NCBI RefSeq assembly: GCF_037975245.1
Contig: NC_092565.1
Location: 18,455,999-18,519,998, forward strand
Source of the DNA: Apostichopus japonicus
Taxonomy: Eukaryota > Echinodermata > Holothuroidea > Aspidochirotida > Stichopodidae
Length of the DNA stretch: 64,000 nt
Direction of reading: 5' to 3'
Shown here: in pieces, positions 1 through 16,011 of the stretch
Position numbering within the stretch: the stretch's first letter is position 1
Layout of the letters: every line of letters begins with the position of its first letter
Translations under genes and position numbers: made by a program
Notes under the pieces: generated by a model
Database searches by the model: none
Seen by the model: the letters and a program-made list of their open reading frames with translations, nothing else
What the model was told of the DNA's origin: nothing

Positions 1-1470
<1,470 letters not shown>

Positions 1471-1609
1471 TATTATATTGTTATTTTGGGGGGTGGAGAG
1501 ATGTTCGTCTGGTGAGAGGCGGAGTGGGGTAAAAGCAGGGTTAATAATATTTCTTTTTCGTTTTGTTTGTTTGTTTGTTTGTTTCTGCTTGTTTTTTCAT
1601 TTTTATTTC

Positions 1610-1613
1610 TCTT

Positions 1614-1649
<36 letters not shown>

Positions 1650-1676
1650 TATTTATATATTTATATATATATATAA
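1610..1676. repeat. (TA)n-rich microsatellite
   Basis: Alternating TA with short ATTTAT interruptions, preceded by a (TTTG)n/T-rich stretch from about 1551. It lies just upstream of the Nkx6 exon acceptor. Any reading frame here is an artefact of the repeat. Confidence 0.9.
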
Positions 1677-1733
1677 ATGTATCTTGACCCAAAGTGTTAT
1701 AAACTCCCATTTCCTTTGCTGTTTCATTCTTGA

Positions 1734-4165
<2,432 letters not shown>

Positions 4166-4434
4166 AAGCGTCTGTAACTTCTTTATCGTTGTTAATGCTT
4201 TTAGAGGGCGTTCTTTGTCGATTGTTTTCTTCTTCTTTGTTTGTTGGACGTGGGATGATGGTGGCGCTCTCCTTGACGGTTGGAAGAAAAAAACCATTTC
4301 CCAGAAAGCATCATACGACATGTTTACAGGGTAAAGACTTGACAAAGTCGATTTAGACAAGATCAGATACTGTTTGTCTATCTTGATGAGGAAATAAGAA
4401 TGTGTGTAGGAGTATAGTGTGTAGAGTGTGTAGG

Positions 4435-4684
4435 AGTGTTAGCTCAGTGGTTAAACGCCGGTGCCTTTCAATCATAAGGTCCCCGGTTCGAGTCACTCCA
4501 AGATTAATGTATGTCGTCCCAGTTACAGAGTTGTTGACAATTAACAATTCATAATCATGGACGTTAAATATGAATCTAACAGACTGACTTCGGTCAGCTT
4601 GCGGCTTTGATAAGCCAATGATGGCTTCTTCGCGAGTTCCTGCTTGCAGGAGGATCTAAAATACATACATACATACATACATTT
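4435..4684 (+). mobile_element. tRNA-derived SINE, copy 1
   Basis: The head (about 4436-4507) carries a Pol III A box (TTAGCTCAGTGG) and B box (GGTTCGAGTCA) spaced as in a tRNA. The body contains GCTTGCGGCTTTGATAAGCC and TTCGCGAGTTCCTGCTTGC, and the tail is (ATAC)n. The same element recurs at 63772-63982, differing by a deletion of about two dozen bases after the tRNA head, which proves a dispersed repeat. The anticodon region lacks a clean stem-loop, so this is not a functional tRNA gene. Confidence 0.88.
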
Positions 4685-5580
4685 GCAGTGCAGAATAACG
4701 TTCGCATCCTTGGCGTTTAAACCTACATGGTATAGGGGCTCAGTGAAAACTAGCCCACTTCGATGAGATTATAGCAAATCCGGGAATAATATGTTTCCAT
4801 TCGTTTTAATGTAAAACCTACCACTGAAGAATTTAAATTAAATCTCCATCATGATCAGAAATAAGTCAGAGTATAATAGGAATAAAGGAACAGTAAATGT
4901 AAGGAAAATACAAATCATATAAGAATGTGAAATTCTGCAATCCTTAACAAATGTTTAAATTGGTGGATGAACGCAAATTTGCATTTTATCGATAATACAC
5001 AAAGACGCAAGGAGGGTATACTTGATAGGTAGAGGGAGGGAGACATAGAGAGAGAGGTGGAGAGATAATGAAAGATGTATAAAAGATCTATGGGATGTCC
5101 CGTTATGTTATAGCTTGATAAAGAGAAATTATGACGTAAGCATTGACGCCATCTTGTTTCCATGTAAATTTGAAATGTAAATTGTCTTTGAGTGCTGCAG
5201 GTTATGAGAGGCAGATGTAGTGACGTCATACGTCACTTGATGTCCTCATTATGACGTATACCAAATTGAGATACAATCCAAATTTTAGTATTACGGTTGG
5301 TTGATTATTAGACGCGAATTAGAGTATAAGAGATCAAAACCTACATCACCCAGCCTAAAGATATATCTTCTCCTTCCTTTGGTATTTTTGAAATAATATT
5401 ACATGCTTATCTTTGTATGTAATCTCCCCACCCCCGAAAAAACTGTAATATATGTGGAAGCGTGAATGGTTTGTCAGAGCTCAGCACAAACAAACAAAAC
5501 ATTGACAGACGACAGATGTGAAGGTTTGGAGCATTCTTCTCTCTCAATTGTTATAACCCAACAATGATCGAAGTGTTCTT

Positions 5581-5700
5581 GGAGGAGGATGAGGAGGGGG
5601 AGGAGGGGGAGGAGGGGGAGGAGGGGGAGGAGGGGGAGGAGGGGGAGGAGGGGGAGGAGGGGGAGGAGGGGGAGGAGGGGGAAGAGGGGGAGGAGGGGGG
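5581..5700. repeat. (GGGGGAGGA)n G-rich minisatellite
   Basis: About a dozen copies of GGGGGAGGA or close variants on the + strand, giving many closely spaced runs of five Gs. Read on the other strand it yields a spurious polyproline frame. Confidence 0.95.
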
Positions 5701-5931
5701 GTTGCTAAAACATCAGGCAATCTTCTTCTATTAGGAGGATACTGAACTGTTCGGTAGTCGAAGTAAGGCAACAACTCTCGTGCGAATTAAGTTACTTTTG
5801 CATGCCTACAAAAATCACTTTGAAGCACGCTAACTTTTGGATATAATATATATGTAGAATATGTAACTATTTCCAATTGCGTCTGAAAGTATACATTTTT
5901 TCCAAGTATTTGAATGTTACGAATGAGGGCA

Positions 5932-5983
5932 TGGGAGGGGGAGGGAGAGGGGAGGGGAGGGGGAGGGGAGGGGAGGGGGAGGC
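5932..5983. repeat. GGGGA-rich simple repeat
   Basis: Irregular (GGGGA)n/(GGGGGA)n stretch on the + strand, a shorter relative of the G-rich repeat about 250 bases upstream. Confidence 0.85.
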
Positions 5984-8254
5984 GGTTGATGTTATCCTCA
6001 TCTCTTATGTATGTATTTAAAACAAAAGGTGTAAGACAAATCAAGGGAAGTAAGAAATATTTCACCTTGAAAATTATATCGTGATCTTTATCAACCTGAT
6101 GGTAAAAAAAAATTAATTGTAATTAATGATAATTGTAATTAATGATTTTTTTCTATTGTCTTTGCCATGCCAGTCGTGTGTGAAGAGTATTCACAGCAAA
6201 AACAACAACTAATGAGCATATTAATTTATGCAATTGTTCATTTATTCATGCATATGTTCATTCATTCATTTATTCATTTTATTCATCATTCTTTCAACAA
6301 TATTAAAATGGCATTTGATACATATGGAATTAATACTTTGAATGATTTCATTCCGAATCGTTGGTTTTCAAAGATCTCTTTTCATTTTTCTTTACTATTC
6401 TGAGAGAGGTATATGTATTCGGCAACATTGCGCGCTTTGTATATTTATATAGTCTATTCTGAATTTGTTGTTATCGAATCTTGACGTAACGCGTACGCAC
6501 AAAATGCACATTTTGCGTTCTGTTTGTTTCAGAGAAACCAATGAGCAAACGAATAATGACTGCATGAATAAATGCGGTAAACTACAACTGATCTGCAGAT
6601 GTTCACTGCTTTCTTCTATTCCTCCCCTATCTACCCTCTGGTGTTTTGTTTTTCTTTCCGTTTCTTTTCTAAATTATAAGATATTAGAAGTCAAATTAAT
6701 AGGTGATAATTATGTGCGCCGCCAGGATGGGGTGCAAAAGGAACCGATTTTCGTTTGGTCTCGAAAGATGCCTTTTTTTCACAAGGTGCGCCTCTGAGGG
6801 AGGGTGTCGGGGCGGAGGGGAGGGGAGGTAATTAATGCAAGAGAGAGTTCTTCGTGTATAGTCCTAGATAAAAAAAAAGGGGGGGGGCATGACTGGCCCG
6901 GTAACACCACGGGGAGTTGCTAAGATGAGCGTGAAAGACTTAGTAATTAATTAAATCGATAAACAAAGACATCGAAGATGCAGTAAGATGTTTGTTGAAA
7001 TTAGAGCATGGATGACCAGTATATGACTTCCTAGCATAATTGAGGATAATACTTATGTTTTTGACAGTGAAAGGTTTTGTAGAATAAATTCACTTGAAAT
7101 CAACCGTTAACGCATACCTACTATATTAATGCTCTTTATTTTTCATTTTATCTTTTGACTTCGTGTGAAAAGCTAACGATAGAGTTCTACACAATAAAAT
7201 TCCAGGTATAGGCCATCTAGCCTAACATTATGCGTGTCATTATATGATCATTTAATTAAAAAAATATCATTCTCATGTTGCCGGTAGCAGTTGCACGATT
7301 GTATTTTTGAAACAATGCATGTAATCTGCAAAACTAGTTTGAAGTTAAAAACAAGAACATCTATGATGTCACTATGCCATATTCTTTTGAGTCGGAGAAA
7401 AACACAGTTCCGCTTTTGGGACTGCGGTTTATCAATAAAGTGAATGTACGTTTGCGAAAGACCATCACGTTTGTGAGATTTTTGTCTTTTTATTCGTGTA
7501 CTAGTTTACAATCACCTTTATTACATCCTTTTTAAAATACAACAACTCAAACAGGTTCTGAATCCCCATCTTGACCACAACTGTGAAGAAGTGGCATATA
7601 TAATGTGGTGCTTCATTTATGATGCATAAATTAAGCATAACTTTTTCAATATTCAAAATAATATGAAACAAATATGAAACAAACACGAATAAATCAGCAC
7701 AGAGGAAGGACAGGTACGTAAGTCTGTAGTATAGTACCCTTGAGCTTGCACATTCAAAATATGTTGAACCTAGCATTTTTAAGTAACTCATACACCCGCT
7801 ATAATTATCAATGTATCGCGGTGTTTATTATCATTTTACACTTCTTGCTATCGTTAGAAATTGAAACAATTATTTGCAACCCCCGTAACCTGCAGCTGTG
7901 GATTTATCTTCTCTTTCCGGATATTTGTTCTTTATACCTACAGCTACTCAGCCAGTTCATACCTCGCACTCCAGGTTAAGAAACGCTGCTCTGTTGCAGC
8001 AGTCATACCGCCACCCACCAACCCACCAACCCACCTACTCACCCACCCACGCATCGACCCCAGTAACAACCGAACCCTTCGCTCGCAACAACACGCGCAG
8101 AAAACTAAACTGCATCGTTTGACGACTATATCAGGTCTTTTTGATATTCAATGTTTTATTATCTAAAAAAAACATAGGACTTTACTCACAATTCAATGGG
8201 CGTTCTACGTACTTCATGTAAGGTTATAAGAGTTGGATTGATGGAGGGTTTGGG

Positions 8255-8956
8255 CAGGGCCGGATTTAGCTTGTGGGGGCCCGGGGCCAGAATAGTTTGG
8301 GGCCCTTCTACGATTAGGCCCACTATCTAAGCGGAGCGCCACCATAGGTTGGCGCGTAGCGTGCACGAAAATTTTGGCAGAAAATGCTTCCCAGATCGCT
8401 GGAAATGGCACTTCCCAGGCCTTGCAAGTTGCATCTAAAAATGTCCAATTTTGAAATCTCATGTTCTGGGATTGACTATTGTCACAATTAATATGTAAAT
8501 TTTGTTTTTGGTTTTACGTTGTTTCTTCTAATGCCCCTCCAGGAATCAATATTCCGTTTTCAGTAGGAATCACATGATCGGTGGTTGATATAGCTAGAAC
8601 GTCATCCAAATATCTATAGGGATGCCAATTTGTTTTGTGCAAAACCGACAGAATTTACATTTGTAAACACTGAATTTATGGGGTTTGTGGTGTCACGTGT
8701 GTGGCAAGTTACGCAAACGCCGCAGACTAAAGACCTTGTATCCTTATAGGTCCCATGTATTTATGGAAAGACAACTTTTTATTCAGTGTGAAGTTTCGAA
8801 CAAAGGTCCGTTTCTTACATGTTGACATATCGACGGACGGACGGAAGGGCATCTTACGCCTCCATTTTTTGGACACCCATATGTGGGGGCCATAAATGTG
8901 GGGGGAGGGCCGGTGCCTGGACCCCGGTGAGCCCCTCCGTAAATCCGGCATTGGAC
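8255..8956. mobile_element. hAT-like non-autonomous DNA transposon containing the GCGCCA core repeat
   Basis: The left end CAGGGCCGGATTTA and the right end, whose reverse complement includes ATGCCGGATTTA, form imperfect terminal inverted repeats. The flanks GGTTTGGG (8247-8254) and CGTTTGGG (8957-8964) match at 7 of 8 positions, like a hAT 8-bp target duplication, although the right terminus carries about three extra bases. Inside (8324-8440) is the CTATCTAAGCGGAGCGCCACC core repeat that recurs near 40045, 57305, 59090 and 60320. No transposase frame is visible. Confidence 0.55.
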
Positions 8957-9110
8957 CGTTTGGGGTCGGGTCATGTGGGTGTGGGCGATGTGAGCTTGAT
9001 CTGTCCGTCCTTTAATATTTACTACTTACATAAGCTTGTTTGTTTCACCTTTGAGAAGTTCATCATAGATTCAAGTTTTGTAATAATAGTTTTCATAGAC
9101 TCGTGGATAC

Positions 9111-9156
<46 letters not shown>

Positions 9157-10699
9157 TGTACATACAATAGGCTTATACGTAATTATACTAGTATACGTAA
9201 CGTATATCTACTATAAATTTTTAATATGTTTATAACAATTTTTCCCCATTTCATGTAAGATTTAAGTATGTTATTATTGACGTATCCCGCTGTGCCGATT
9301 GCCTTACATATTTAATTTCGAGACATTGAGTAGCTTTCGGACCCCTGCCGTTTTAAATTCGCTATATCAATATTTATTCTCAAATTGTCGGGTTAAGTTT
9401 CTTTCGTAACTGCAACCTAAGCATTAAAAGTATTATCTGTCACGCTCCAGAGATTAGCTTAAATTCACTGGTTTACGAAACACATATTAAGGGAGGGGGA
9501 AAATATCAGAATATATTTATGTTTCGATTTTCTTTGTTATAGTTCCACATCTATAGATAACTGTGCAATTTGCAGCTTGCATTAAATACATGTACTTGTA
9601 GCACAGAGATTTTGCCTGTGTAAAATCGCGTAGTTAAGCTAACTGTTAGCTTTGCTATTGTGTAGATTGAAATCTTGTCAAACTCGATTGAACTTTTACG
9701 TGTCAATTGATTTGAAGGGATATTCCTGTGGCTGAAGTTAATTGCTGAAGTGATGCAAAAATTGTCTGCATCTATAAGAAAATTTAACCTCATCATCATA
9801 GCAATTTTTGTATATATGATAGACGATTTTTCAAATTTGATGATATTTTTGCAACGACAGAACGAATGACGTCATCATGGCAACTGAGCTGACAATATTT
9901 CTGTACTCTCTCTTCTTTTATCTTTTTTAATATTTAATCATATTTATGATAATCTTTTATCCTAGGACGAGTATAAAATGTCTACAAAACAGTAGCGTTT
10001 GATGATCTGGTAAAATTGGTATTCGTAGAATTAGACTTTCTTATGGCAGACGTTCCAAATGAACCACATTCCAAGGATAAATTAACAAAAAAGATTATCA
10101 ATCGTATACCACCGGGATATCTCTTTAATAGTAATTGAATTTCGTCTGTATTCTGTTCCAAAATTTTAAGATTCTAAAATTTACAATTTTTTGGCCCAAA
10201 CTTATCTTTTTGGAGGTATTCACTCTTAACGTTATTGGGGAGGACATTGAGGAGTACTCAATAAAACTAATTAAATCTCTCAACGAAAGGAAAATGCTTT
10301 GAAATTTGCAATGCTGTGCAATGCTGTTTAACATTTGATTATGAGTGACCATTTTTAGACTTTCTAAAATATCTGAATCCAAACATGATGGATGACATTT
10401 AACGGAAAAGTATGCATGAAAAAAGCCCACGCTGACTTTGACTGTTTATGTCATACCCTAGATGACAAAAAAGGTTAACAAATAATTTTCTATCCAACTG
10501 TCCAGCATGACTGGTTAGTACTTCATGCCGTTGGCGTAGCCAGGCGGGAGGGGGAGGTATAGGGTAAAAAGTCTCCCTTCACCTCCAATCACTGACCCGC
10601 ACACACACAACAGAAATTTTCAGGTACGAAAACTGGCAAAATGAAAAATAAACAGCTAGGCCTATATATGATATATATAATGCTGGATAGGATTTGTTT
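8957..10699. other. Intergenic, no gene seen
   Basis: AT-rich non-coding sequence with a pure (TA)n tract at about 9114-9152 and a TGACGTCA palindrome at 9867. At 10531 a GGCGTAGCCAGGCGGG motif resembles the end of one of the miniature elements elsewhere in the window, but no matching second end was found. Confidence 0.55.
9114..9152. repeat. (TA)n microsatellite
   Basis: Pure alternating TA tract of about 40 bases. Confidence 0.95.
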
Positions 10700-11400
10700 T
10701 CATAGCTGTACTGGGAAAGACCGGGGACTGCACTGAGCCGTACTGTGCTGTGCTGATCTGGACTGTTTTACATTCCAGTGCACTGAACTGTACTTGGCTG
10801 GACTACACTTTATTGTACTGGACTATACGATGTTGGACAGTAATATTATGTAGAGGACCGCATTGGATAGTAATGGACTGATTTCTACTGTACTGAGCTG
10901 CACTGGACTGCACTTTACTGTACTGTACAGGATTATACTGGAACGCATTTAACGATATTGGACAGTAATGTAATGTAGTGAACTGCACTGGACTACAATT
11001 TACTGTACTGCGCTGCACATGATTATACTGGACTGCACTGAACTGTACGATATTGGACAGAAATGTAATGTTCCGAAATGGACTGCTTTGGTATGTAATG
11101 GACTGTATTCTACTATACTGTAATGGAATATATTTAACTGTATACAGTACTTAACCATACTGTACTATGCTGGACTGTACTGTACTGCGCTGGACTGCAC
11201 ATTTTCTGTACTGTACCGTACTGTACTGGGCTGAATTATACTGTACCCTATTGCACTTGAGTGTATTTTGGACGGTACTGGGCTGGTATGTGTTGTACTG
11301 AAGACTGGAATGGACCATACTGTACTAAACTGAACTACACCTGAACTGATCGGACCAGTCCAGACTGAACTGAACCGAACAGACCAGACCAGAGCTGTAA
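10700..11400. repeat. Degenerate ACTGN pentamer tract, about 700 bases
   Basis: Repeating ACTGT/ACTGG/ACTGC/ACTGA words run through the whole stretch with substitutions and small indels, a heavily decayed 5-bp-period tandem repeat. A second small block of the same words is at 14926-15000. There is no coding content. Confidence 0.85.
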
Positions 11401-14150
11401 CGTTCTGAAACGAAGTCAGCCTAAACCATCTAAAGTAAACCTAAACCAACCGAACGGAACCCATTCTGACACCCCTCTCCGACTCCCTTCATCCAAGGTA
11501 TATCAACTTGAAATAAACAAACATACTCCATTCATTGTTCTTGGAACATGAATGGTAGTATCTCACACAGTAACCAATTTTATTATCTTATATCTTATAG
11601 TAGCGTCCAACCCACTATTCCTGTAGATAGAAGGCGCTCCAGCTGCTCAAGATGAAATTGCAGGGAATTTCCGCAGGTCCTGTATGCAAACACAACAAAA
11701 GCCCTCGACTTCAGTTTGGGGGTTCCTAATACGGTAATAACTACCCTATTAGGTAATAATTGACCTAAATCGACTGTTAGACAACTTCTAACCCGGTGTT
11801 GAAGTTTAATTAAAAGAATGAAAACTATATAACTATTATGTTTGTTTATAGATACGCTCTTAATTTGAAACGTTCAATAAAAAAAAAGAGATACCTTGAG
11901 TTAGCTTACCAAATTTAGCATTGATCGGTATGATGCTGGTTAAAATATAACTTTTGTATCAGTTTTTAATTATCGCAGCTGTTTCTTTCTTTAATTAATT
12001 GTCCTTTTCTTTGAAATAATCAACTCTGCTTGCAGATTACGTCAATTACAGCAGAGACTATTGATTGTCTTCTGATTGCAACTCGTAATGTTTGCGGCAT
12101 TCGCACGTGTTTAATTCAACAATTTTAAAAGTTTACAATTTTGGTGATTGTTCGGGTTCGGTTAGGAGGCCTACATGCGCTTTGTTATACATTCAATAAT
12201 ATTGTGCGCCTCAAACAAGGGCAGCAGCCTCAAAATTAAATTTGATAACGTCATAGAGTACAGCGTAATTACAAATACACACGTTAGAGTAAGTACGAAT
12301 ATTTAAAAAAAAATAAAAATCATCCACTACACAATGAATTGACATCTCTATTGAAAACGACTAACTATAATCTAAGAAACAAGTCAATAACTCCAAAATA
12401 CAGAATATGTGCTTACAAATATTCATTTGTATACCAAGCTGCTATATATATCCAAAATGGCAACGTTAAACTGTTATTGTAATTTTAATATACAGTAAAT
12501 GTGTTTAAATATTTAATTTTCTATACTAATATTCATATTTTATGTTTATGTTTAAATGAACTTTCGTATTGTTTTTCGTAATGTACTTTTTGAATTTTTG
12601 ATGTCCTTTTCATAAATATTTATATTTATACTGGAAATAAATAAACTGAAACTGAGTCTCCCTTGGTAAGAGAAAGAGGAAGGGTACGAAGGTCTAATGG
12701 CGAGTATAGGACAATGGCGTCGCTATACGTGTGGGTGGGGCAGGAGGGGGAAGGGGTCTACAATGATAGCAACATTTGGAGGCACAGAAATCGGACAGTT
12801 CGAGTGTGTATCGCGAAGAAATGTTGGCAAGGTTATATAGCCCCTGGCGGGTGGGGGGGGGACCACTTTGTGGTTTTATCATTACAACAACTTACATCAA
12901 TTTTTAATCAGCAGGATTTTGTTGGTATGGATGTAAACTGTAGAATCAGTAGAAGTCAGAAAGCCTGCCTATTTAATTTTGTGGAGTACCGGGCTCACAG
13001 CATATTTTGTGTCACCGATATTGACTTAGTATGACTTATTTCGAGGACTCCATTAATGACATCATTAATTATTGCGCAATGCACTTATCGCAAATAAAAA
13101 TCGTCAAGTTCAGATGTTTATATCTCAACCACAAAACACGATAGGAGATGTTTGTAGAAGACGTTATCCCTTTAAAGCCTTCGACTGTGCTTGCAACAAG
13201 TCGTTTTACTGTCAATAGAAGAATCAAATTGTAGCAGTATTGGTATATACAACAACGCTTATGCTCCGGTAGGTAGATATCCTTATTTGTGTGCTGCAGT
13301 GTGCGTAGTATATAGACAATAACACTGTTTCAGATTAAATGGTATAAATTAAGGAGGTGCATAATTTCAATCGGAGCAAGAGTGAAAGTGTTTTCATTAC
13401 TTTTTAGCATATTTCGAATTAATATTCAGGATCTTGTAGGACAGCTGCTGTAAAAGACGATACGATGGAGATATGATGACGTCATGTTTTTCGTCTGAGA
13501 TAAATTCACAAAACATTACGCTACATACAGCACTTTTCCTGAATGATCTGAGCGTGGGTGAATTTATATAGTTTTTCCTGGTCACTTAATATTCAAACCC
13601 TTCACGGTACATTTTAACTGACTCAATATTTCCTCAAAGCAGAAAACAAAAACGAAAAAACAGGCGAACAAACATGCACAAACACACACATACACAAACA
13701 CGAAGCAATAAAATTGCATCCCCTTTTGCTATTCTCATATATATATATATATTGTTTTTGCTACACTCAGAGCTCTTCATTTGAAATAAAGGTCTAACGT
13801 TTTTCTTCGGACAATTAAGTTATGATGATATCCATTATATGTTGATATTGATGGAGCTTTAATATTTCATCCGTTTCAAATTATTTGAATTAAGTTATGA
13901 AGCAAGATATTATTATTACGTGATATTTGTAGCTTTCTGTGAATTCTAGTTTCATATTCAGGTTGATTAGTGAAGGATGTCTTCTTTTATCCCCGAAAGA
14001 AAATACAGAAAGACAGAAAGAAAGGAAAAAAGATGAGTTTTATCGTTTATGGTAACCGCATTAAAGATGCACTTATAATCAAGAATTATCATCTTTTAAA
14101 ACGAATGATGAAATGATCAAACGTTTACGAAGATACGAGTTATTTTGTTG
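11401..14150. other. Intergenic, no gene seen
   Basis: Mostly AT-rich unique-looking DNA. Around 11390-11460 it continues as a decaying AACC/AACTG-rich tail of the pentamer tract. A TGACGTCA palindrome lies at 13477, and a short (TA)n tract near 13738. Confidence 0.55.
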
Positions 14151-14640
14151 AGAAGGTATTATTGTGTAAACAAACACATTATAATTCTTGAGCATATACA
14201 CCATCCGAAAATACCGCAGTTTGCATATTAGATATATGAAGAAATAATATTTAGGAAGGGTTAACTAGTGGCACACTTGAAAGAATATCTTAGAAATCTT
14301 CAAAGCTTAAATAAGATTTACTCTGGAAAAGAGAGGGGTGGGGTGGGGTGGGGTGAGAGTTGAGTATCGATAAATATCGATAAATGAGAAGGTATTGTTG
14401 TGTAAAGAACTACATAGTTCTTTTTTAGCATACCCGCCGTATATATGGCAGTTTGAATAATAGAAATATTAAGAATAATATTTAGAAAGGGTTAACTCAT
14501 GACACACTTGTAAGGATATCTTAGAATGTCTTAAATGAAAAAAGGGAAAAGGGGAGGGAGTGGGTTGGGTTGGGGGCCTGCCGGGGGGTGGGGGGGGAGG
14601 GGAGGTAAGTATCGATAAATATCAAAATAAGAACCGAGAT
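14151..14640 (+). repeat. Tandem duplication, unit of about 236 bp, roughly two copies plus a partial third
   Basis: The sequence beginning AGAAGGTATT at 14151 recurs at 14387 (offset 236). Shared landmarks include GTATATA...GCAGTTTG, AATAATATTTAGAAAGGGTTAACT, GACACACTTG, TATCTTAGAA and ATCGATAAATATC. A weaker third start is near 14625. Each unit contains a G-rich run. Confidence 0.8.
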
Positions 14641-14925
14641 AGCACTGTGTAAGAGACCATTCGGTAGGATGTATACGGAATGCACGCGCCGCAAATTTAC
14701 TGCAAAATTGTATATAGTGTAACTTGTTATGATCAAATTAATATGTTTGTATACTTAATCTTTAATTCAAAATATCAGAGGGGAACGAGAGCGCCCTATA
14801 TATAGACTCCCTACCTGGATATGCACCGAAAAAGGGGCAAGTATTAAACATAACTATTTTTGTGTTTTATTTACCTTTATATTTAAATTGATAACAAACT
14901 TCGCTAATTTAGTTATATTACAGGA

Positions 14926-15000
14926 TTGAAGACTGGGCTGCACTGTATTACACGTTAATGTACTGTACAGTACTGTACTGGATTACACTGGACTATTAAA
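14926..15000. repeat. Second small ACTGN pentamer block
   Basis: GACTGGGCTGCACTG...GTACTGTACAGTACTGTACTGG words match the large tract at 10700-11400. Confidence 0.75.
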
Positions 15001-15829
15001 ATACGTATTCATGTGTGTTATATGTAGTACTCCTGACAAAGGATGCAACACTTAACAGTATGCAGTATTTATGATAGAAAGCAATAAAACGCATTGTATA
15101 ATCTTTCCACCGTTGTCTCAGCAAATATTCTCATTATTACCGCGATATCAATATAACTGAGGGCGACATACAACTGACAATAATGGTCCCCAAGTGAAAG
15201 TTACTTCGATTCGGTTCGCAAAGGATTCGAACCATTCTTTAATAGCTTTTATATAGTGTGCTGAATTTGGTGCGAGGGGTTGGGGGGGGGCGGCATAATT
15301 AAGGAAACCAACCAGAAAATTCCACAATAGGTTTTTTTCACTCTTTAAACAATAGCTCCGTGTTTTAAATCAACATCATTTTTTCCATGACATTACAAAT
15401 TGATAAATTTTTCAAGAAATATTGAACCTTCTTCATGATGGTTGTAAGATTATCCTTCCAACGCCCCTAAATCTTGTGCCCTTAGATAGCCTACGACGAA
15501 AGGAGGATTAGGAGGTGTGTGTAATATCTCAGGGTCAAGATTACATTTTATGAAACTGAGACATCATTCTTGATTAAAATTTAAAATTAACGAATTTGGC
15601 TCCTTTTGGACATTTTTTCATTAGTTTTAATCACATGGTGATAAAATGCAATTCGATTTTCATCACTTTTACTTCATTATTAGAAACGAACCTGTTAAAA
15701 TAATCGAGATAATGAACTGTCGATATATATGTGATATTGGGAGTGTTGAGGACATCCAGATATTTACCAAAAATTAGACATAAGAACTTCTTAAAATCTC
15801 TAGTATTCAATTTTTTGGCTAAACGTAGA

Positions 15830-15863
15830 TACATATATATAAATGTATATATATATTTATATT

Positions 15864-15911
<48 letters not shown>

Positions 15912-16011
15912 CTATATATAGCCTATATATAGCGTACATATGGCATATAGCCTATATATATATATAGCGTACATATATATAGCATATAGCCTATATATAT
16001 ATATATATATA
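15830..16011. repeat. TA-rich microsatellite cluster with GCCTATATATA motifs
   Basis: Alternating TA tracts interrupted by GCCTATATATAGC and GCGTACATAT words that recur several times. Confidence 0.9.

Larger units (their letters stand above)
4685..8254. other. Intergenic, no gene seen
   Basis: AT-rich non-coding DNA apart from the two G-rich simple repeats listed separately. Short open frames here are repetitive or lack codon structure. A TGACGTCA palindrome lies at 5221. Confidence 0.6.

Noticed and set aside
4436..4507. Functional tRNA gene at the SINE head
   Set aside because: No proper anticodon or acceptor stem, and the same sequence with identical 3' body and tail recurs at 63772.
5544..5774. 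Polyproline reading frame on the - strand
   Set aside because: It is the translation of the GGGGGAGGA minisatellite, with no other protein character.
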